DNA from: Sphaerulina vaccinii | Taxonomy: Eukaryota > Ascomycota > Dothideomycetes > Mycosphaerellales > Mycosphaerellaceae | NCBI GenBank assembly: GCA_022570795.1 | Contig: JAKUDP010000003.1 | Coordinates: forward strand, 558,001 to 622,000 | DNA: 64,000 nt | Direction: 5' to 3' | Shown here: positions 44,924-55,591 of the stretch, piece after piece | Numbering within the stretch: the first letter of the stretch is position 1 | Layout of the letters: each line of letters opens with the position of its first letter | Notes under the pieces: model-generated | Seen by the model: only the letters and a program-made list of their open reading frames with translations | What the model was told of the DNA's origin: nothing | Database searches by the model: none | Translations under genes and position numbers: made by a program

Positions 44924-45602
44924 ATGGCAGGCGGAAAGGGTACGGACAAATCGCACAGCCTCGAGTCACGGGCGCATCTAACAGCTGTACAGGCAAGACT
45001 GGAGGCAAGACCGGTGGTAAGGCTGGCGGTGACAACAGTGGAAAGTCTCAGAAGTCGCACTCGGCCAAGGCGGGTCTTCAGGTGTGTATCTTCGCGCCCT
45101 CATAACAGATACTGTTGCGGTACAGTTGGAGGAGGCAGGCAGGCGCGTCGCAAAGCGCATTCCTGCGCACAGTTGTCCTCTGCGACTCCAGCAGTGTGAT
45201 CTGCGACCGCGCCGGCCTCTGCGTCAACAATCTGCGGCTCCAACGCGTCTGTTGGACTCGAGCTGACACATCTACCCCACCTAGTTCCCATGCGGTCGTG
45301 TCAAGCGTTTCTTGAAGTCTCAGACACAGAACAAGATGCGCGTTGGAGCCAAGGCCGCCGTCTATGTCACCGCTGTTCTCGAATACCTCACCGCCGAAGT
45401 CCTCGAGCTTGCTGGAAACGCCGCGAAGGATCTCAAGGTCAAGCGTATCACTCCACGTCATCTGCAGCTTGCTATCCGTGGTGACGAGGAACTCGATACC
45501 CTGATCCGCGCCACGATCGCCTTTGGAGGTGTCCTGCCGCACATCAATCGCGCACTGCTGCTCAAGGTTGAGCAGAAGAAGGGAAAGAAGACGGAGGTTT
45601 AA
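44924..45602 (+). CDS. HTZ1: Histone H2A.Z variant
   Basis: Chromatin histone variant placed near promoters by SWR1-type remodelers. 140 aa in three exons: 44924-44939, 44993-45081, 45285-45602; the last intron is 203 nt. Start MAGGKGKTGGKTGG, then KSHSAKAGLQFPCGRVKRFL (the FPCGR form typical of H2A.Z rather than canonical H2A), KMRVGAKAAVYVTAVLEYL, TAEVLELAGNAAKDLKVKRI, TPRHLQLAIRGDEELDTLI, and ATIAFGGVLPHINRALLLK. It lacks a C-terminal SQE motif, as expected for H2A.Z and unlike H2A.X. Length and acidic-patch residues are normal. Confidence 0.96.
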
Positions 45603-46635
45603 GGAAAGTTACGTGCAAGGTATGCGGACCCTGAAGTGAGGAGAAAGATGATGGCGCAGAAAAGCTGGCCGATTATCGAGCGTGACTTGGCGAAGGAGGC
45701 GAGGATACCCCTGGAGGAGTTCAGGAAACTATGGAACGTACCAGGAGTTTGGGGAAGGAAGGCGTCAGGAAACATCAGGCGCAACGAGGCGCTTACGGTT
45801 GTAGCAGTATACTGGGGAGACCAAGTGCATGCTGAACTTCTTTTCTTTAGGCCTTGTTTCTTTTGTTAGCTTTTTACAAGCCTTGCCTGCAGAGATGCAG
45901 TCAGCCTCCTCAGTATAGGTCGTCTATCCTTTTCAGTGGGAGACTCGTTTGGCATTGCAGGTATATTTACTTTTCTGTTTGACGCCTTTTACGATCTGTT
46001 TTCACGAATTTTTCGGCTGTTCTTGAGCTTGGCTTGAGTTATGGTGGTTTTGGATCGATACATGCACTATCATTTGCTCCTGGTAGCTAAGACTGGCGCT
46101 GTGGCGTTCAACTGACGTTCACTAGATTCACGATATGCGATACACGAACGACCATATCTAAGATGCCTGGACTCGGCTCATCGTATAACTACGTGCTCGC
46201 ATCCTGTTGCCGGTCCGCATAGATTCGATCCTTCGCACACGACAGCGAATGAGCAAGGCGATGTTACTCCAATATTCCGTGCGGACGTATCACTACCGCC
46301 ATTGGCTCAGCATGCTTGAAAGCGGTGGCCAACCTGCCAAACTGCCGCTTCGATTCGCTTCGACGCGGCGGGACTCCAAGGCTCGTTGTTAGGACTATAG
46401 GCGAGCTGGTCATACTGGCTTTGTTCATGATCGAAGTAAGTCGATGTCTTTGTACTGAGTCCTCGGTTTAGGCATGCTTCACCAGGGGATCATCATCTAC
46501 CCAACGACAAAGACCAGAGATGTACGATCGCCGGAAACGGATCCGATGTCTATTCCTCATGGGAGCGATGGCCATGATGAGCACGTTGTACGCAACAAGA
46601 ACAGATTTTGCGCTCTTGCAGCCTAATCAGCTACC
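45603..46635. other. Intergenic, no gene seen
   Basis: One kilobase after H2A.Z. The first 250 bases are purine-rich 3' sequence with a short chance-like frame. Nothing else recognisable. Confidence 0.45.
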
Positions 46636-48177
46636 ATGAGTGACCAGCAGGCTCAACAATGCTGTGTCTGCTATGACGAGGATGACCTCCACGCTGTCTA
46701 CAACTCCTGGATATGTGTAGATTGTCTTAAGCAGTGGTTCCAGTCAGCTCTGGACGATCAACAGCAGTATCCAGTCAGAATGCAAGGGAGCGCCTACAGG
46801 CCGATACACATGGCGGATTATCAACACCTCTTCGATCCACACTTCGTTGCGCACTTCCAAGCAAGAGAAAGACAGTTAATCGTCCCCCCTTGGTTTCGCC
46901 TGTTCTGTTCTGGAGTAGGCTGCGGATATTTCTTCGGCGATTCGAGAACCTTCAGCACTGATTCGCCATACGCTGTATGTTGCCCGCAGTGCGATGTACT
47001 CACTTGCATCTGCCACAAGCCATATACTTCGCCTAGAACTCATGACTGCACTCCTAATTCAGTACTTCCGGCAGCAGAGCGGGGAATCACCTGGCAACAG
47101 TGCCCTAACAATGGGTGTCGAGCTGAAATCGCTTATGAAAGTGGTTGCCACGAGATGAGTTGCAATCTCTGCAGAACAAATTACTGGTAAGTTCATTAGG
47201 CTCAGGCGCCTTTGGAGCATGATGTATGCTGATGAAATCGCAGCCACGTTTGCGGTATGGCAGTGCCACATAAGGACATGGAACATTGGAACTATACGTG
47301 CCCGAGATGGCCCGCGACAGCTACTCGACCTGCTAGATTCGATTTTGAGGCTGTGGGGGATGAAGTCCCGGGAGGAGAATCCTCATCATCATCAGAAGAA
47401 GAAGAAGAGCAGACGGATGAAGCCCATGCTGAGTTCGCGACGCAAGCAGAACAACAATTTATGTCACCGGCAGATCGCAATCGTATTGACGCGGCACTTC
47501 AGACAATCACAGACACTTTACAGCGATGGGACGACCTTGTTGCAGCAGAAGTCACAGCTGATGACCGAGCGCGGAGAGGCGCGATACACACTTCGTCAAA
47601 TGACCTCCAATTACGCGAGCAGGCACTTACTCAAGCTTCAGCTCGATTGGACCAAGCTACGAATGACATAATGAACGCTGGCAACGAGCTACGTAGCCTA
47701 CCTTATGATCGCGACGAATACGACTTGCTGGTGCAAAACGTCTTGAAAGATACAGAGCTCCAAATGCCCGGCTATGACGATCCTACCGACGAAGACATCA
47801 AGGCTGAACGTGCCGCTACCATCACGCATAATCAAGGGTTGATCAATGTGGCTTTAGCAGAGTGGCCCCGAATAACGAACGCTTATGATGTGGCCGCAAG
47901 TGAGCTTGTGCGTCTGATGCGTGGGCGTTTACCTGGTGTCGCAAGTATGCAAGAAAAGCGCGATCGAATCAAAGAGAAACTTGACGAGGCGAGACAGGTT
48001 ATCTTGGAGGCTAGCGAGGCTCTACGCTCACTCGGAACCAGTCGCGATTCCTGGAGAGGTCTGCAGGGAGATGTATCGCGTGTGACGGGAGTTGATATAC
48101 ACGACTTTACTGATTCTGAGCATGATCCGGACGAGGATATGGAAGATGATGGTTTGATGGGGCTGAGCAGGACATAG
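46636..48177 (+). CDS. RBR-like zinc-finger protein (probable E3 ubiquitin ligase type), C-terminus possibly frameshifted
   Basis: Exons 46636-47186 and 47244-48177 with a 57-nt intron, about 494 aa. The N-terminus has a divergent RING-like start (CCVCYDEDDLHAV...WICVDCLKQWF) and then Cys/His pairs resembling IBR and RING2 modules: CSGVGCGYFFGD, CCPQCDVLTCICHKPY, WQQCPNNGCRAEIAYESGC, HEMSCNLCRTNYWCHVCG. The layout fits RING-between-RING ligases, where the RING2 Cys carries ubiquitin. The C-terminal half is acidic (SSSSSEEEEEQTDEAHAE) then coiled coil. The frame ends GLMGLSRT at 48177, but shifting by one at the G-run 48159-48162 gives a continuing acidic tail (EQDIDEDAEYDSDEDMAML) to a TGA near 48223, so a one-base loss is likely. 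Confidence 0.75.
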
Positions 48178-48436
48178 ACGAGGACGCTGAGTATGATTCA
48201 GATGAGGATATGGCTATGCTCTGACATGCTGTTCGCTTGTCGGCTGCAGTCTACCGGACCAGTTCTCCGCTCTTTCATTAGTAGCGGCATTGGCGGGAGC
48301 TAGCCAAATGTCCTGGGACTGCATCAATTCTTACATATATAGAGTACACCTCTTTCCTCTTCCAAAGTTGCACGACCCGCATGACCTCCGTCCGTGCGCA
48401 ATTCCCATCCTCTAGCTCAGCGATTTCAATGTCAAG

Positions 48437-49388
48437 ATGGCCAGCGTCGCGGGAAATGAGATGCCGACTGAGGCGATGCCTTGCACTCACCAGTCTCGAC
48501 GTAAAGACCTAATGGGGATGCCATTGTCAAGCGCGCATATCACCCGCTTCACCAGCTAAAAAATGGAAAGATATCGACGAGGAACAATTCGTGGATATCT
48601 TCTCAGATGTCTACGATCATGTAGGGCCCGACGTTCTGGAGAATCTTCGTGGTCTGATCGTCCGAAGTCGTATAGAGCCCCGCGCTTATAACAATACACA
48701 GCTCTTAAGCAGAACATACGAGTGCTTGATGGCAATGCTGAGATCCAAGTCTCACGAGATGAGGCGCTCATGCTTCGCCTTCATTGTCTTCATCCGCACA
48801 CGCCTGGACACGAATAGCTGCGATTTGTGGCACGACCGCGTTCATAATGCGGACGCTACCAGTACATTGAAGAGACACATTCGCGAGGCAGACCAGTTCC
48901 TAGCGAACGAATGCTTCAAATCAACATCGAATGTCCCTGATCAGCACTGGAATGCCGCGGCCGCTTGGAGAATTTTGTGGAAGAACTACAGCTCATCAAA
49001 AAAGTGCCGAATGATATGGGCAGAAGGGGTTAGAAGATGCCGTCACAAGCGAAACTTCCGCCTGCTAGAGCAAGTTCTCGCCCTGGCTCAGGCTGAGACA
49101 CGCCGTGCGTGTGAAGTGGCGGCCGGAAGCCATCCAGATGTTCCAGTCGAGATCGTAGATATGAACTACGAATATACTCTAGTGGCTGAGGGCATTCCTG
49201 TCGAGAATACAACCTGGTTCGATAAGGGACCAGTCGGCATTTGGACAGCGAGTCCGGCGACTCCAGCGGCGACTCTGTCTGGCTTCTACGATCCAGATGC
49301 TCAGGAACCATACCCAGCACCACGGAACACAAAGTTTCTGTATAGAAGATACAGGTGTAGAAATATGAAGCAACCACCTCGGAGATAG
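48437..49388 (+). CDS. Hypothetical protein, 298 aa
   Basis: Exons 48437-48500 and 48556-49388, joined over a 55-nt intron (GTAAAG...CTAAT...CACCAG) in phase. Start MASVAGNEMPTEAMPC; the second exon runs KKWKDIDEEQFVDIFSDVY, DVLENLRGLIVRSRIEPRAY, LSRTYECLMAMLRSKSHEMR, DLWHDRVHNADATSTLKRHI, WNAAAAWRILWKNYSSSKK and RLLEQVLALAQAETRRACEV. Helical, Cys-containing, no signal peptide, no membrane segment, no recognised family. The C-terminus is Pro/Tyr/Arg-rich. It follows the RBR-like gene on the same strand by about 260 bases, without evidence of a functional link. Confidence 0.65.
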
Positions 49389-49478
49389 TCTAGACTCTGA
49401 CATACTAGTCAGTTCCCGCTAGTCGTTGATCGCAAACATGCGTGGCGTGGTGTACCTGATAGGCGAGAGAAGTGGAGC

Positions 49479-49598
49479 TCACGGGAAGGAGGGAGTGAGC
49501 TCGCCAGCATGGTATGGGATCGGCAGAGCCGAGGAGAGCAAGGCGAACATTGCGAGGTACTCAAGCACGACGGCGGCAGCAGCGCGCGAGCTTGCCAT
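49479..49598 (-). CDS. Possible first exon of a small secreted protein
   Basis: ATG at 49598 opens a 39-codon frame that looks like a signal peptide: MASSRAAAAVVLEYLAMF, ALLSSALPIPYHAG. It ends in CCCGTGA, where a GTGAGC donor could continue into another exon near 49400. Only a hint; the purine-rich complementary strand could give this by chance. Confidence 0.25.
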   Translation of the reverse strand: MASSRAAAAVVLEYLAMFALLSSALPIPYHAGELTPSFP

Positions 49599-49699
49599 GA
49601 TGGCGGTGGTGAGGTCGAGTATTTGATGGTGTCCTCTGGTATCCTGTGGTGTTCTTGTACTCTCTGTGTGGTCCAGGAACCGCATCAGTGGGATATCTC

Positions 49700-50356
49700 G
49701 AACATCAGTAGCACAGTCAACATTATAATTCAGAGAAGGGTGATGTGCATACGAGCTTCCACTCCGTTTCCATCCCATATCTCGCCCAGCACCTCACCTC
49801 TCCGCCGAGTGGCTTAGCTATTGCCACTTGGGCAAAGAGTCAAAGGAATCTGTCTCCATCATCTGCGAGAAGACGTGTTAGCATGCTATATCAAGAATTA
49901 GTAGCATAGTCACTCTAATATTCCAAGGAACAACGAGATGCAATTGAGCTTTCGCTCCGTTTCAATCCCATATCTGGCGTAGCACCTCACCTCTTCGCTG
50001 AGTCGCTTGGTCCTTGTCACGCATGCGGAGAGCTAGAAGAATGTCTCTCCATTGCAGAGAAGATCGATTTGCACATGAGCTTCCTCTCCATTTCCGCCGC
50101 ATATGTGGCCTAGCACATCGCCTCTTCGCTGGTTGGCCTGACAACTGACACTCAGACGGAGAGCTAGAAGGATCTGTCTCCATTGTCATCTTCAAAACGT
50201 GTCAGCATGGTATATCAATCATTGGCAGCATAGTCACTTCAACATTGCAGAGAACAACGGTATGCACATGAGCTCTCGCTCCGTTTCCATTGCCAGATCT
50301 GCCTAGCACCTCCCCTCTCCGCCGAGTGGCTCGATCACTGCCACTCAGACGGAGAG
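49700..50356. repeat. Tandem degenerate repeat array fused to the 3' end of PHA2
   Basis: Four imperfect direct copies; the core CTCCGTTTC (or CTCCATTTC) begins at about 49763, 49955, 50086 and 50279, so spacing is about 192, 131 and 193 bases. Each core is followed by AGCACCTCACCTCTCCGCCG or a variant, then GAGTGGCT. Longer units also share TATATCAA, AGCATAGTCACT and GAACAACG. The sequence CACTCAGACGGAGAG occurs in the third copy (about 50149) and again at 50342-50356, where it contains the PHA2 stop codon and last codons. Confidence 0.75.
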
Positions 50357-51482
50357 GAGCTTATTCTCCCAGCTCCCCAACCATCTCCACTCCTTCGTCA
50401 CCCAGCCAAGCTCCTCGAGAGCCATATTCACCTTGCCCCCCTTCTTCAGCTTCCGACCCAGTATCTCCACGAAGAAGACATAGTGCCAAGCATTTTCTGT
50501 GCTTGGTCGACTGTTGATGCTGGAGAGGTTGAGGTTGTATTTCTTAAATACAGCCAAAGAATCTGCCAGAGCACCAGGCTCACCGTGGACGACAGTGAAG
50601 GAGACTAACGTCTTGTACTTGTCTTTGTCACCTATCTCGTCAATTGCGTTGCCTTCCAAAGCGTGCGGAGGGGCGGCGGTGGAGTTTGGTTGGGAGGTAG
50701 AAGAAATGGAGCGAGGGACGTCTTGGATGTTGCGGAGGATGAAGAAGCGAGTCGTGTTGCCTTCTTTGTCTTCAATTCCTTCTGCGAGAAGCTCGAGACC
50801 GTTGACTTCACCTGCGATCTTGCTGCTGATGGATGCGCTGGTGCCTTCTTCGTCTTCGGCTACCATTTGAGCTGCTTTGGATGTGCTGGAGACGTCTTGT
50901 TGCTCGACGCCTTTGAGGTAGGTGTTGATGAAGAGCTTGCATTGACCCCATGCCTGTGGGTGGGAGTAGAGCTTCGTGATGTGAGAGATGTCCTGATTTG
51001 GCTTCACTCTTGGCTTCTGTGGTGAGGGTTCTGCTTGTGTGGGAGTGCAGGTGCCAGAGCTTTCGTCGAGAAGCTTACGCTTTAGCTTCGTTGGGGAGTC
51101 GTCGATCTTGCTGTCGGGAGGTGGAGATTGGCTGAACAAGCAGTGGTGGATCGGCAGATAGACCTCTTCTTCAATGAGAATGTCTGGGTGACGATTCTGA
51201 GCATCGACGAACAGGTCAAGAGTCAATGTGACTGGGCCGTTACTGGAATTCTCCACTGGTACAACGCCATACCTCACCTCCCCGTTCTGCACTGCACTGA
51301 AGACATCTGCAATGGTGACTTCTGGTTGTAGGTCATACTCGTCTCCGGGAAAAGCTTGCACAGTAGCCTGGTATCGATTAGTCACATCTTATGGGCAGGA
51401 ATTAGTATGGGCTTGCCGCGTGGGTGTATGTTGCCTTTGGCCCGAGAAAGGCGACTGTTGTTGGGATGCTCTGTTCAGGCAT
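50345..51482 (-). CDS. PHA2: Prephenate dehydratase
   Basis: Phenylalanine biosynthesis: decarboxylates and dehydrates prephenate to phenylpyruvate. 362 aa. Exons 51417-51482 and 50345-51367, separated by a 49-nt intron with a GC donor (GCAAGC...ATACCAG); no GT donor is available and the first exon is clear: MPEQSIPTTVAFLGPKATYT. Catalytic region: EVRYGVVPVENSSNGPVTLT, KLYSHPQAWGQCKLFI, and the TRF motif in NTTRFFILRN. A C-terminal ACT regulatory domain (YKTLVSFTVVHGEPGALADS, NLNLSSINSRPS) fits allosteric control by phenylalanine. A Lys/Pro/Ser-rich insert separates the two lobes. The last codons lie inside a tandem repeat. Confidence 0.93.
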
Positions 51483-52054
51483 CTTGCTCTTCTTGAATCT
51501 TCGACGTCTTGGCTGCTTCAATCAGCGTGCGTTGAATTCGTAGTCTGATGTCTCCTCCTCTCTTGGTCTGAAGCACGAAAAGCCGCAACTATGAACGCGA
51601 AAGTATGTCAGTTCTGTTCGTCATTCATGACATCCTGGTTCGAGTTCCGGGCTCCAATGGTTTCCAGCGACGGTTGGAAGAGCATGCAGTGGGCTAGACC
51701 GGAGTGGCTCTGCGGTATGGCAATGGCTTTGGCTTTGGTTTCGGTTTGGCGCTGGTCCTGGTCCTGGCAGTCCTGGTTCGGGTCGTAAATCCGGATGTTG
51801 TTGTATGTAAAGTCAAAGTTTGTGAAGAAGAGAAAATATAGCGAATCACAAAATGACACACACACTTGCAATTATTCTATTGGCTCTCGGCAGAGCGATG
51901 CCGGAGACGCGTGAGGTTTGACTTGAGTTTGCACGTTGTTGTGTGAAGCAGATTCTGGAGGGTTTGTGTAGGCGACCGTTTTGGAGGTCGCACATGCGCA
52001 CGGACGAAACCGCCAAGCATATGAGTTCTCGAGTATGTTCAGTCTACATTGCTC
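51483..52054. other. Intergenic, no gene seen
   Basis: PHA2 upstream region and 3' flank of the flavin oxidase. It contains a Trp/Leu-rich chance frame over a TGGTTT/CTGGTC-type simple stretch at about 51720-51785. Confidence 0.45.
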
Positions 52055-53587
52055 TTACACCGGCACATCCTGGGGATCAGCATTGAACACTCCTTCAGGA
52101 TCCAGCTGCTTCTTAACCTCCTTCAATCTTTCCCAGTTACTCCCATAAAGATACTCCGCTGTCTCGTCAACAGTCCACTCAGCATCTCTATAATTCGGGA
52201 AACCCTGCGGAACACCTCCATCAGCCTGGTAAGCATCAACAAACTTGTCGAATCCACTTCTCAACTCCAACATAGTCTCCTGCGAGAACGTCTGATTCAA
52301 CGTCTTAGCTCGTAAGTCCCATCTCACTAACAGTAAGTTGTTATCATGTCGCCACGCTGTGTCATCAGCTCTGACAGTCTTCGTGAACGCTCCACCCCAT
52401 AAGTCCACGAAACCTGATGCAGTGCCTACAGCAGGTTTGGGTGCATAAGCCGTGTTTTCGAATAAGCTCTTCGCTGTAGCGTTGCTCAAGGGGTGAGAAG
52501 CTGGAATGACAGCTGAGGTAATGTAGAAGTATCGTCTTTCTGTTAGACTGCCTTCTGCGATACCAGGAGTTGTCAAGTTCTCTGAAGCCCAGAAATCGAC
52601 GGACTGCTGTTCGATGACGGACATTTTTGGGAGATGGGGAAGGAGACTTGCAGCCACGGTGTTGTTGAAGTCGGATGAGCTACCGTAGTAGAAGCCTTTC
52701 AAAGTGCTGTTTGTGCTGATGCCGAAGCGGAGGGAGAAGTTATCGACGTTGTAGGAACTTTGAGCCCAGGTCTGAATGCCTGTGAGTGCGGCGACGTTGT
52801 CGTCGATCGTGAGGTTTCCAACTTGTGGGCTGAAACCAATGGTATAGCTCACGACTTCTGCGCTTGGTATCTCGAACGTCTCGATCTCCACTGACAACAC
52901 GACTCCAAAGGACGCTGCAGCTCCCCTGATCGCCCACAGCACATCCGAGTTCTCGCTCGCCGAAGCGTCCACGATGGTTCCGTTTGCTAATGCAACTCTC
53001 ACAGAAACAATAGTATCAAGCACAGTACCATGTTGACGTGATAGAGTTCCATAACCTCCACCAAATGCTACACCAGTCATACCGACATCTGGACAACGAC
53101 CATGCATCAAGGTGCGTGAGTGGTTATACCAGAGGAATTGAGCTGCATCCGAGATCGTGACAGGTCCGCCATACGAGAGTGTCTTCGTAGTCCCGTTGTA
53201 AGACAGGAATTTCATGTTTATCAGATTGAGGACTAGGGCGCCATCATTGCGGCCGAAAGCCATGGATTGGAAGGATCTATTGCCGCCGATTGTCGTGACT
53301 TTGGTTTTGGCTGAAGCTGCGCATTTGATTGCTGAGGTGACCTGTTCCTCGTTCGTTGGGAATACTACTACAGCTGGGATGGGAGCTAGTCGAGCGTTCC
53401 AGGCTTCTGTGTCGAGGGTCCAGGTAGAGTTCATTGGAGAAGAGGTTGTTATGTTCACTGAGGCGAGGCAGGATTGAAGTGTGTCTCGTTTGGTAAGAGT
53501 CCAGTCCTCTGGTATGGCTAAAGGGTTGGCATGGCTTAGAGTAGCTAGAAGTCCCAAGATGTGGACGAGGGACAGTGTGGGCGCCAT
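52055..53587 (-). CDS. Secreted FAD-linked oxidoreductase (BBE/VAO type)
   Basis: 510-aa flavoprotein, one exon, with signal peptide MAPTLSLVHILGLLATLSHA; the ATG at 53587 is chosen for this. FAD-binding PCMH domain about 85-260: PAVVVFPTNEEQVTSAIKCA, VTTIGGNRSFQSMAFGRNDG, MHGRCPDVGMTGVAFGGGYG, SRQHGTVLDTIVSVRVALAN. C-terminal BBE element: YLYGSNWERLKEVKKQLDPE, GVFN. Many N-glycosylation sites. In relatives with bicovalent FAD a His in GGHS and a Cys in the later loop both bind flavin; here the His position reads GGNRS while the Cys (RCPDVG) is kept. Such enzymes oxidise sugars, alcohols or secondary-metabolite intermediates; substrate unknown. Confidence 0.93.
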   Translation of the reverse strand: MAPTLSLVHILGLLATLSHANPLAIPEDWTLTKRDTLQSCLASVNITTSSPMNSTWTLDTEAWNARLAPIPAVVVFPTNEEQVTSAIKCAASAKTKVTTIGGNRSFQSMAFGRNDGALVLNLINMKFLSYNGTTKTLSYGGPVTISDAAQFLWYNHSRTLMHGRCPDVGMTGVAFGGGYGTLSRQHGTVLDTIVSVRVALANGTIVDASASENSDVLWAIRGAAASFGVVLSVEIETFEIPSAEVVSYTIGFSPQVGNLTIDDNVAALTGIQTWAQSSYNVDNFSLRFGISTNSTLKGFYYGSSSDFNNTVAASLLPHLPKMSVIEQQSVDFWASENLTTPGIAEGSLTERRYFYITSAVIPASHPLSNATAKSLFENTAYAPKPAVGTASGFVDLWGGAFTKTVRADDTAWRHDNNLLLVRWDLRAKTLNQTFSQETMLELRSGFDKFVDAYQADGGVPQGFPNYRDAEWTVDETAEYLYGSNWERLKEVKKQLDPEGVFNADPQDVPV

Positions 53588-54294
53588 GCTTCGCGCTCCC
53601 CCGAGTGTGTTTTCGAAGGACTGCATCTGTGTCGACAGTTGAGGACGAGCTGATATTTGAGTCCAGGATCCCAGGACATCCCAGTACACTAAGGAAGTAC
53701 TCTTGGCAATTCTTGACGCGGCTGCAGACTGAAACTAGTCAGGTCGCGGATGTTCGGCCTTTAAGCATCATTGGTCCGGGAATTGTATGGCTCGAGTAAT
53801 GCTTGAAAGAACAGATCTTGGATTAGAAGTATATAAGTATACCTGGTAATGACAGATCGATCTGGGCAATGGTGTTCTCTTGCTTGTCGCTTTGGAAAGG
53901 CAGCCGCTTCTCAGTTCTTTTTTTCGTTTCGATTAAGGCTATGTTCAAGAGGTAGTACACAAGGAAGAGAGTATAAAGTCTGACACGTACCTTCCGCCGC
54001 AGAGAAGCTCCAGCTTCGATCCCATGCTGCACAGATGTAGAATGTCCATTGGGCTCGGCTGTGTTCGTATCCTGCCTGCCGCCCATTTCTATGCGAAACG
54101 CCACATGCTTCTATCCCTACAAGTCCCTCATCATTGAACGCCTGGCCACCTATTTTGTTGCGAATGGCGGCACATCATGCTGCTGCTGCCGGTGTCCTGC
54201 TACTGCTGGGTGCTGCTGCGACCACCTCTTCCAGTTCTGTTCCAGGTTCCTCATTAACAACTTCCGTATATGTGGTCTCTGGCACCCCAAGTAG
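53588..54294. other. Intergenic with a possible orphan exon
   Basis: A minus-strand frame starting at an ATG near 54087 encodes about 32 residues (MGGRQDTNTAEPNGHSTSVQ, GIEAGASLRRK) and ends exactly at a good donor, GTACGT near 53990. It may be the first exon of a small gene, but no downstream exon before the flavin oxidase is obvious. The rest is featureless. Confidence 0.3.
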
Positions 54295-55591
54295 TCATGA
54301 TTTCAGCGAGTCCTTCATGCTTTGTGAACTTGCGCTTGTTGTGGGTAGAACGCTATCCTTGCTCTTGCTTGACCACACTTTCGATAGTGCGAATACGAGT
54401 CCTGACACGAATCCCACAAAGATAGCAGAGCAGCTCGCAAGCGTTACAGGCGCGTTGAAGAAGACGAGTCCAGAAATCGCAATTGGAAGCTTGTTCAATG
54501 CGCCGACCATTGAGTATGTTGTAGAAGACGTAACGCGGACACACCACGCGCTGGTGTAGCTGATGAAGATGCTGCTGAGTCCAGTGAAGATCATGGCGGC
54601 AATCATGAGTTGCTGTCGTCCTGGTGGGAAGTTGATGGCGAGGTTGCCGGCGGACCAATCTTCGAGGAGGAGAGAGGCGATGAGGAGGATCGGGATAGAC
54701 AGGAGGTTGTTGTAGTACATGGCTGTAGCACTGTTAGCATGTCTAGAGCTAGATGTCAGTATGCAGACTCACTGTCAAAGTCCTTGAAGTTGGTCAGCTT
54801 GATGCGCTTCCTCATGCCCAGCACATATCCAGCTGAGCAGACACAGTTCAATGCCATCCAGATGTAACCAGAGTTGAGAGTCGCGATTTTCTCGGCAGCT
54901 TCCCCAGTGACAGCATTACCGCCATACGAAGCGAGCGCATGGGAAATGTCAGCCCATGCAGCAATGATACTGCTGAGCACCATAAGCCCGAAGCTGAGAA
55001 GTGCCATCCCCGTCACGGATCCTCCGAACCACAGCACCTCACCGTATGCAATCAGGATAATGGTCAAGTTCTTGAAGATGGTGTAGACCGGGATGCTGAG
55101 GAATTGTAGAGCCTTGATGGAGGTGTAGATCATGCCGATCAGGAGTAGCGATACAGGGAACCATTTTCGCGCCTCGTCCACGTTGAAGCTCCGATATGTG
55201 ATGAAGCCCATAGCCTTGCCGGTCGAGATGGCTAATATGCACACGATCGCCTATACAGTATACCATTAGTCTTTTCTCTTCTCCCTCATCCCTGCAATCT
55301 GTCCTCAAATCGCGAAGTGTAGAATGTCCATACCTGCACAGCCAGCAAGAAGAAGCTCAAATTCCATCCTGTTCCATTGACGCAGTATTTGTTCGACACC
55401 GTCATGAGAATACTGCTCCCACAGTAGGCGAGAATGGAGAACAGCGGGTTGTTCACCACCGCTGGAGCCGACATCTTGGGCACGATCGGCTTTGGGGCTG
55501 CTTCGAAATGCAGAGGTGTCGAAGATGATGATCCGTCGCGGTCCACTTCTCCCAGTTCGATTGCAAAGTCCTTCCTTTTATCGCTCGCCAT
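54295..55591 (-). CDS. VRG4: Golgi GDP-mannose transporter
   Basis: Multi-span nucleotide-sugar antiporter bringing GDP-mannose into the Golgi lumen for mannan and glycoprotein synthesis. 387 aa. Exons 55334-55591, 54773-55250, 54295-54722; introns of 83 and 50 nt, in phase. The cytosolic N-terminus (MASDKRKDFAIELGEVDRDG) is followed by about ten membrane helices. Family motifs: NNPLFSILAYCGSSILMTV, SNKYCVNG, SLLLIGMIYTSIKALQFLSI, PVYTIFKNLTIILIAYGEVL, WFGGSVT, and the GDP-mannose-binding region with GALNKLPIAISGLVFF (GALNK motif). The splice restores FDTMYYNNLLSIPILL. It sits divergently from the TXNDC9-like gene. Confidence 0.96.

Noticed and set aside
44763..44981. 72-codon frame just upstream of H2A.Z
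   Set aside because: Lies in the AC-rich leader and overlaps the H2A.Z first exon and intron; probably a chance upstream frame.
54134..54559. 141-codon plus-strand frame rich in Ser and Thr
   Set aside because: Mostly antisense to the last exon of the GDP-mannose transporter.
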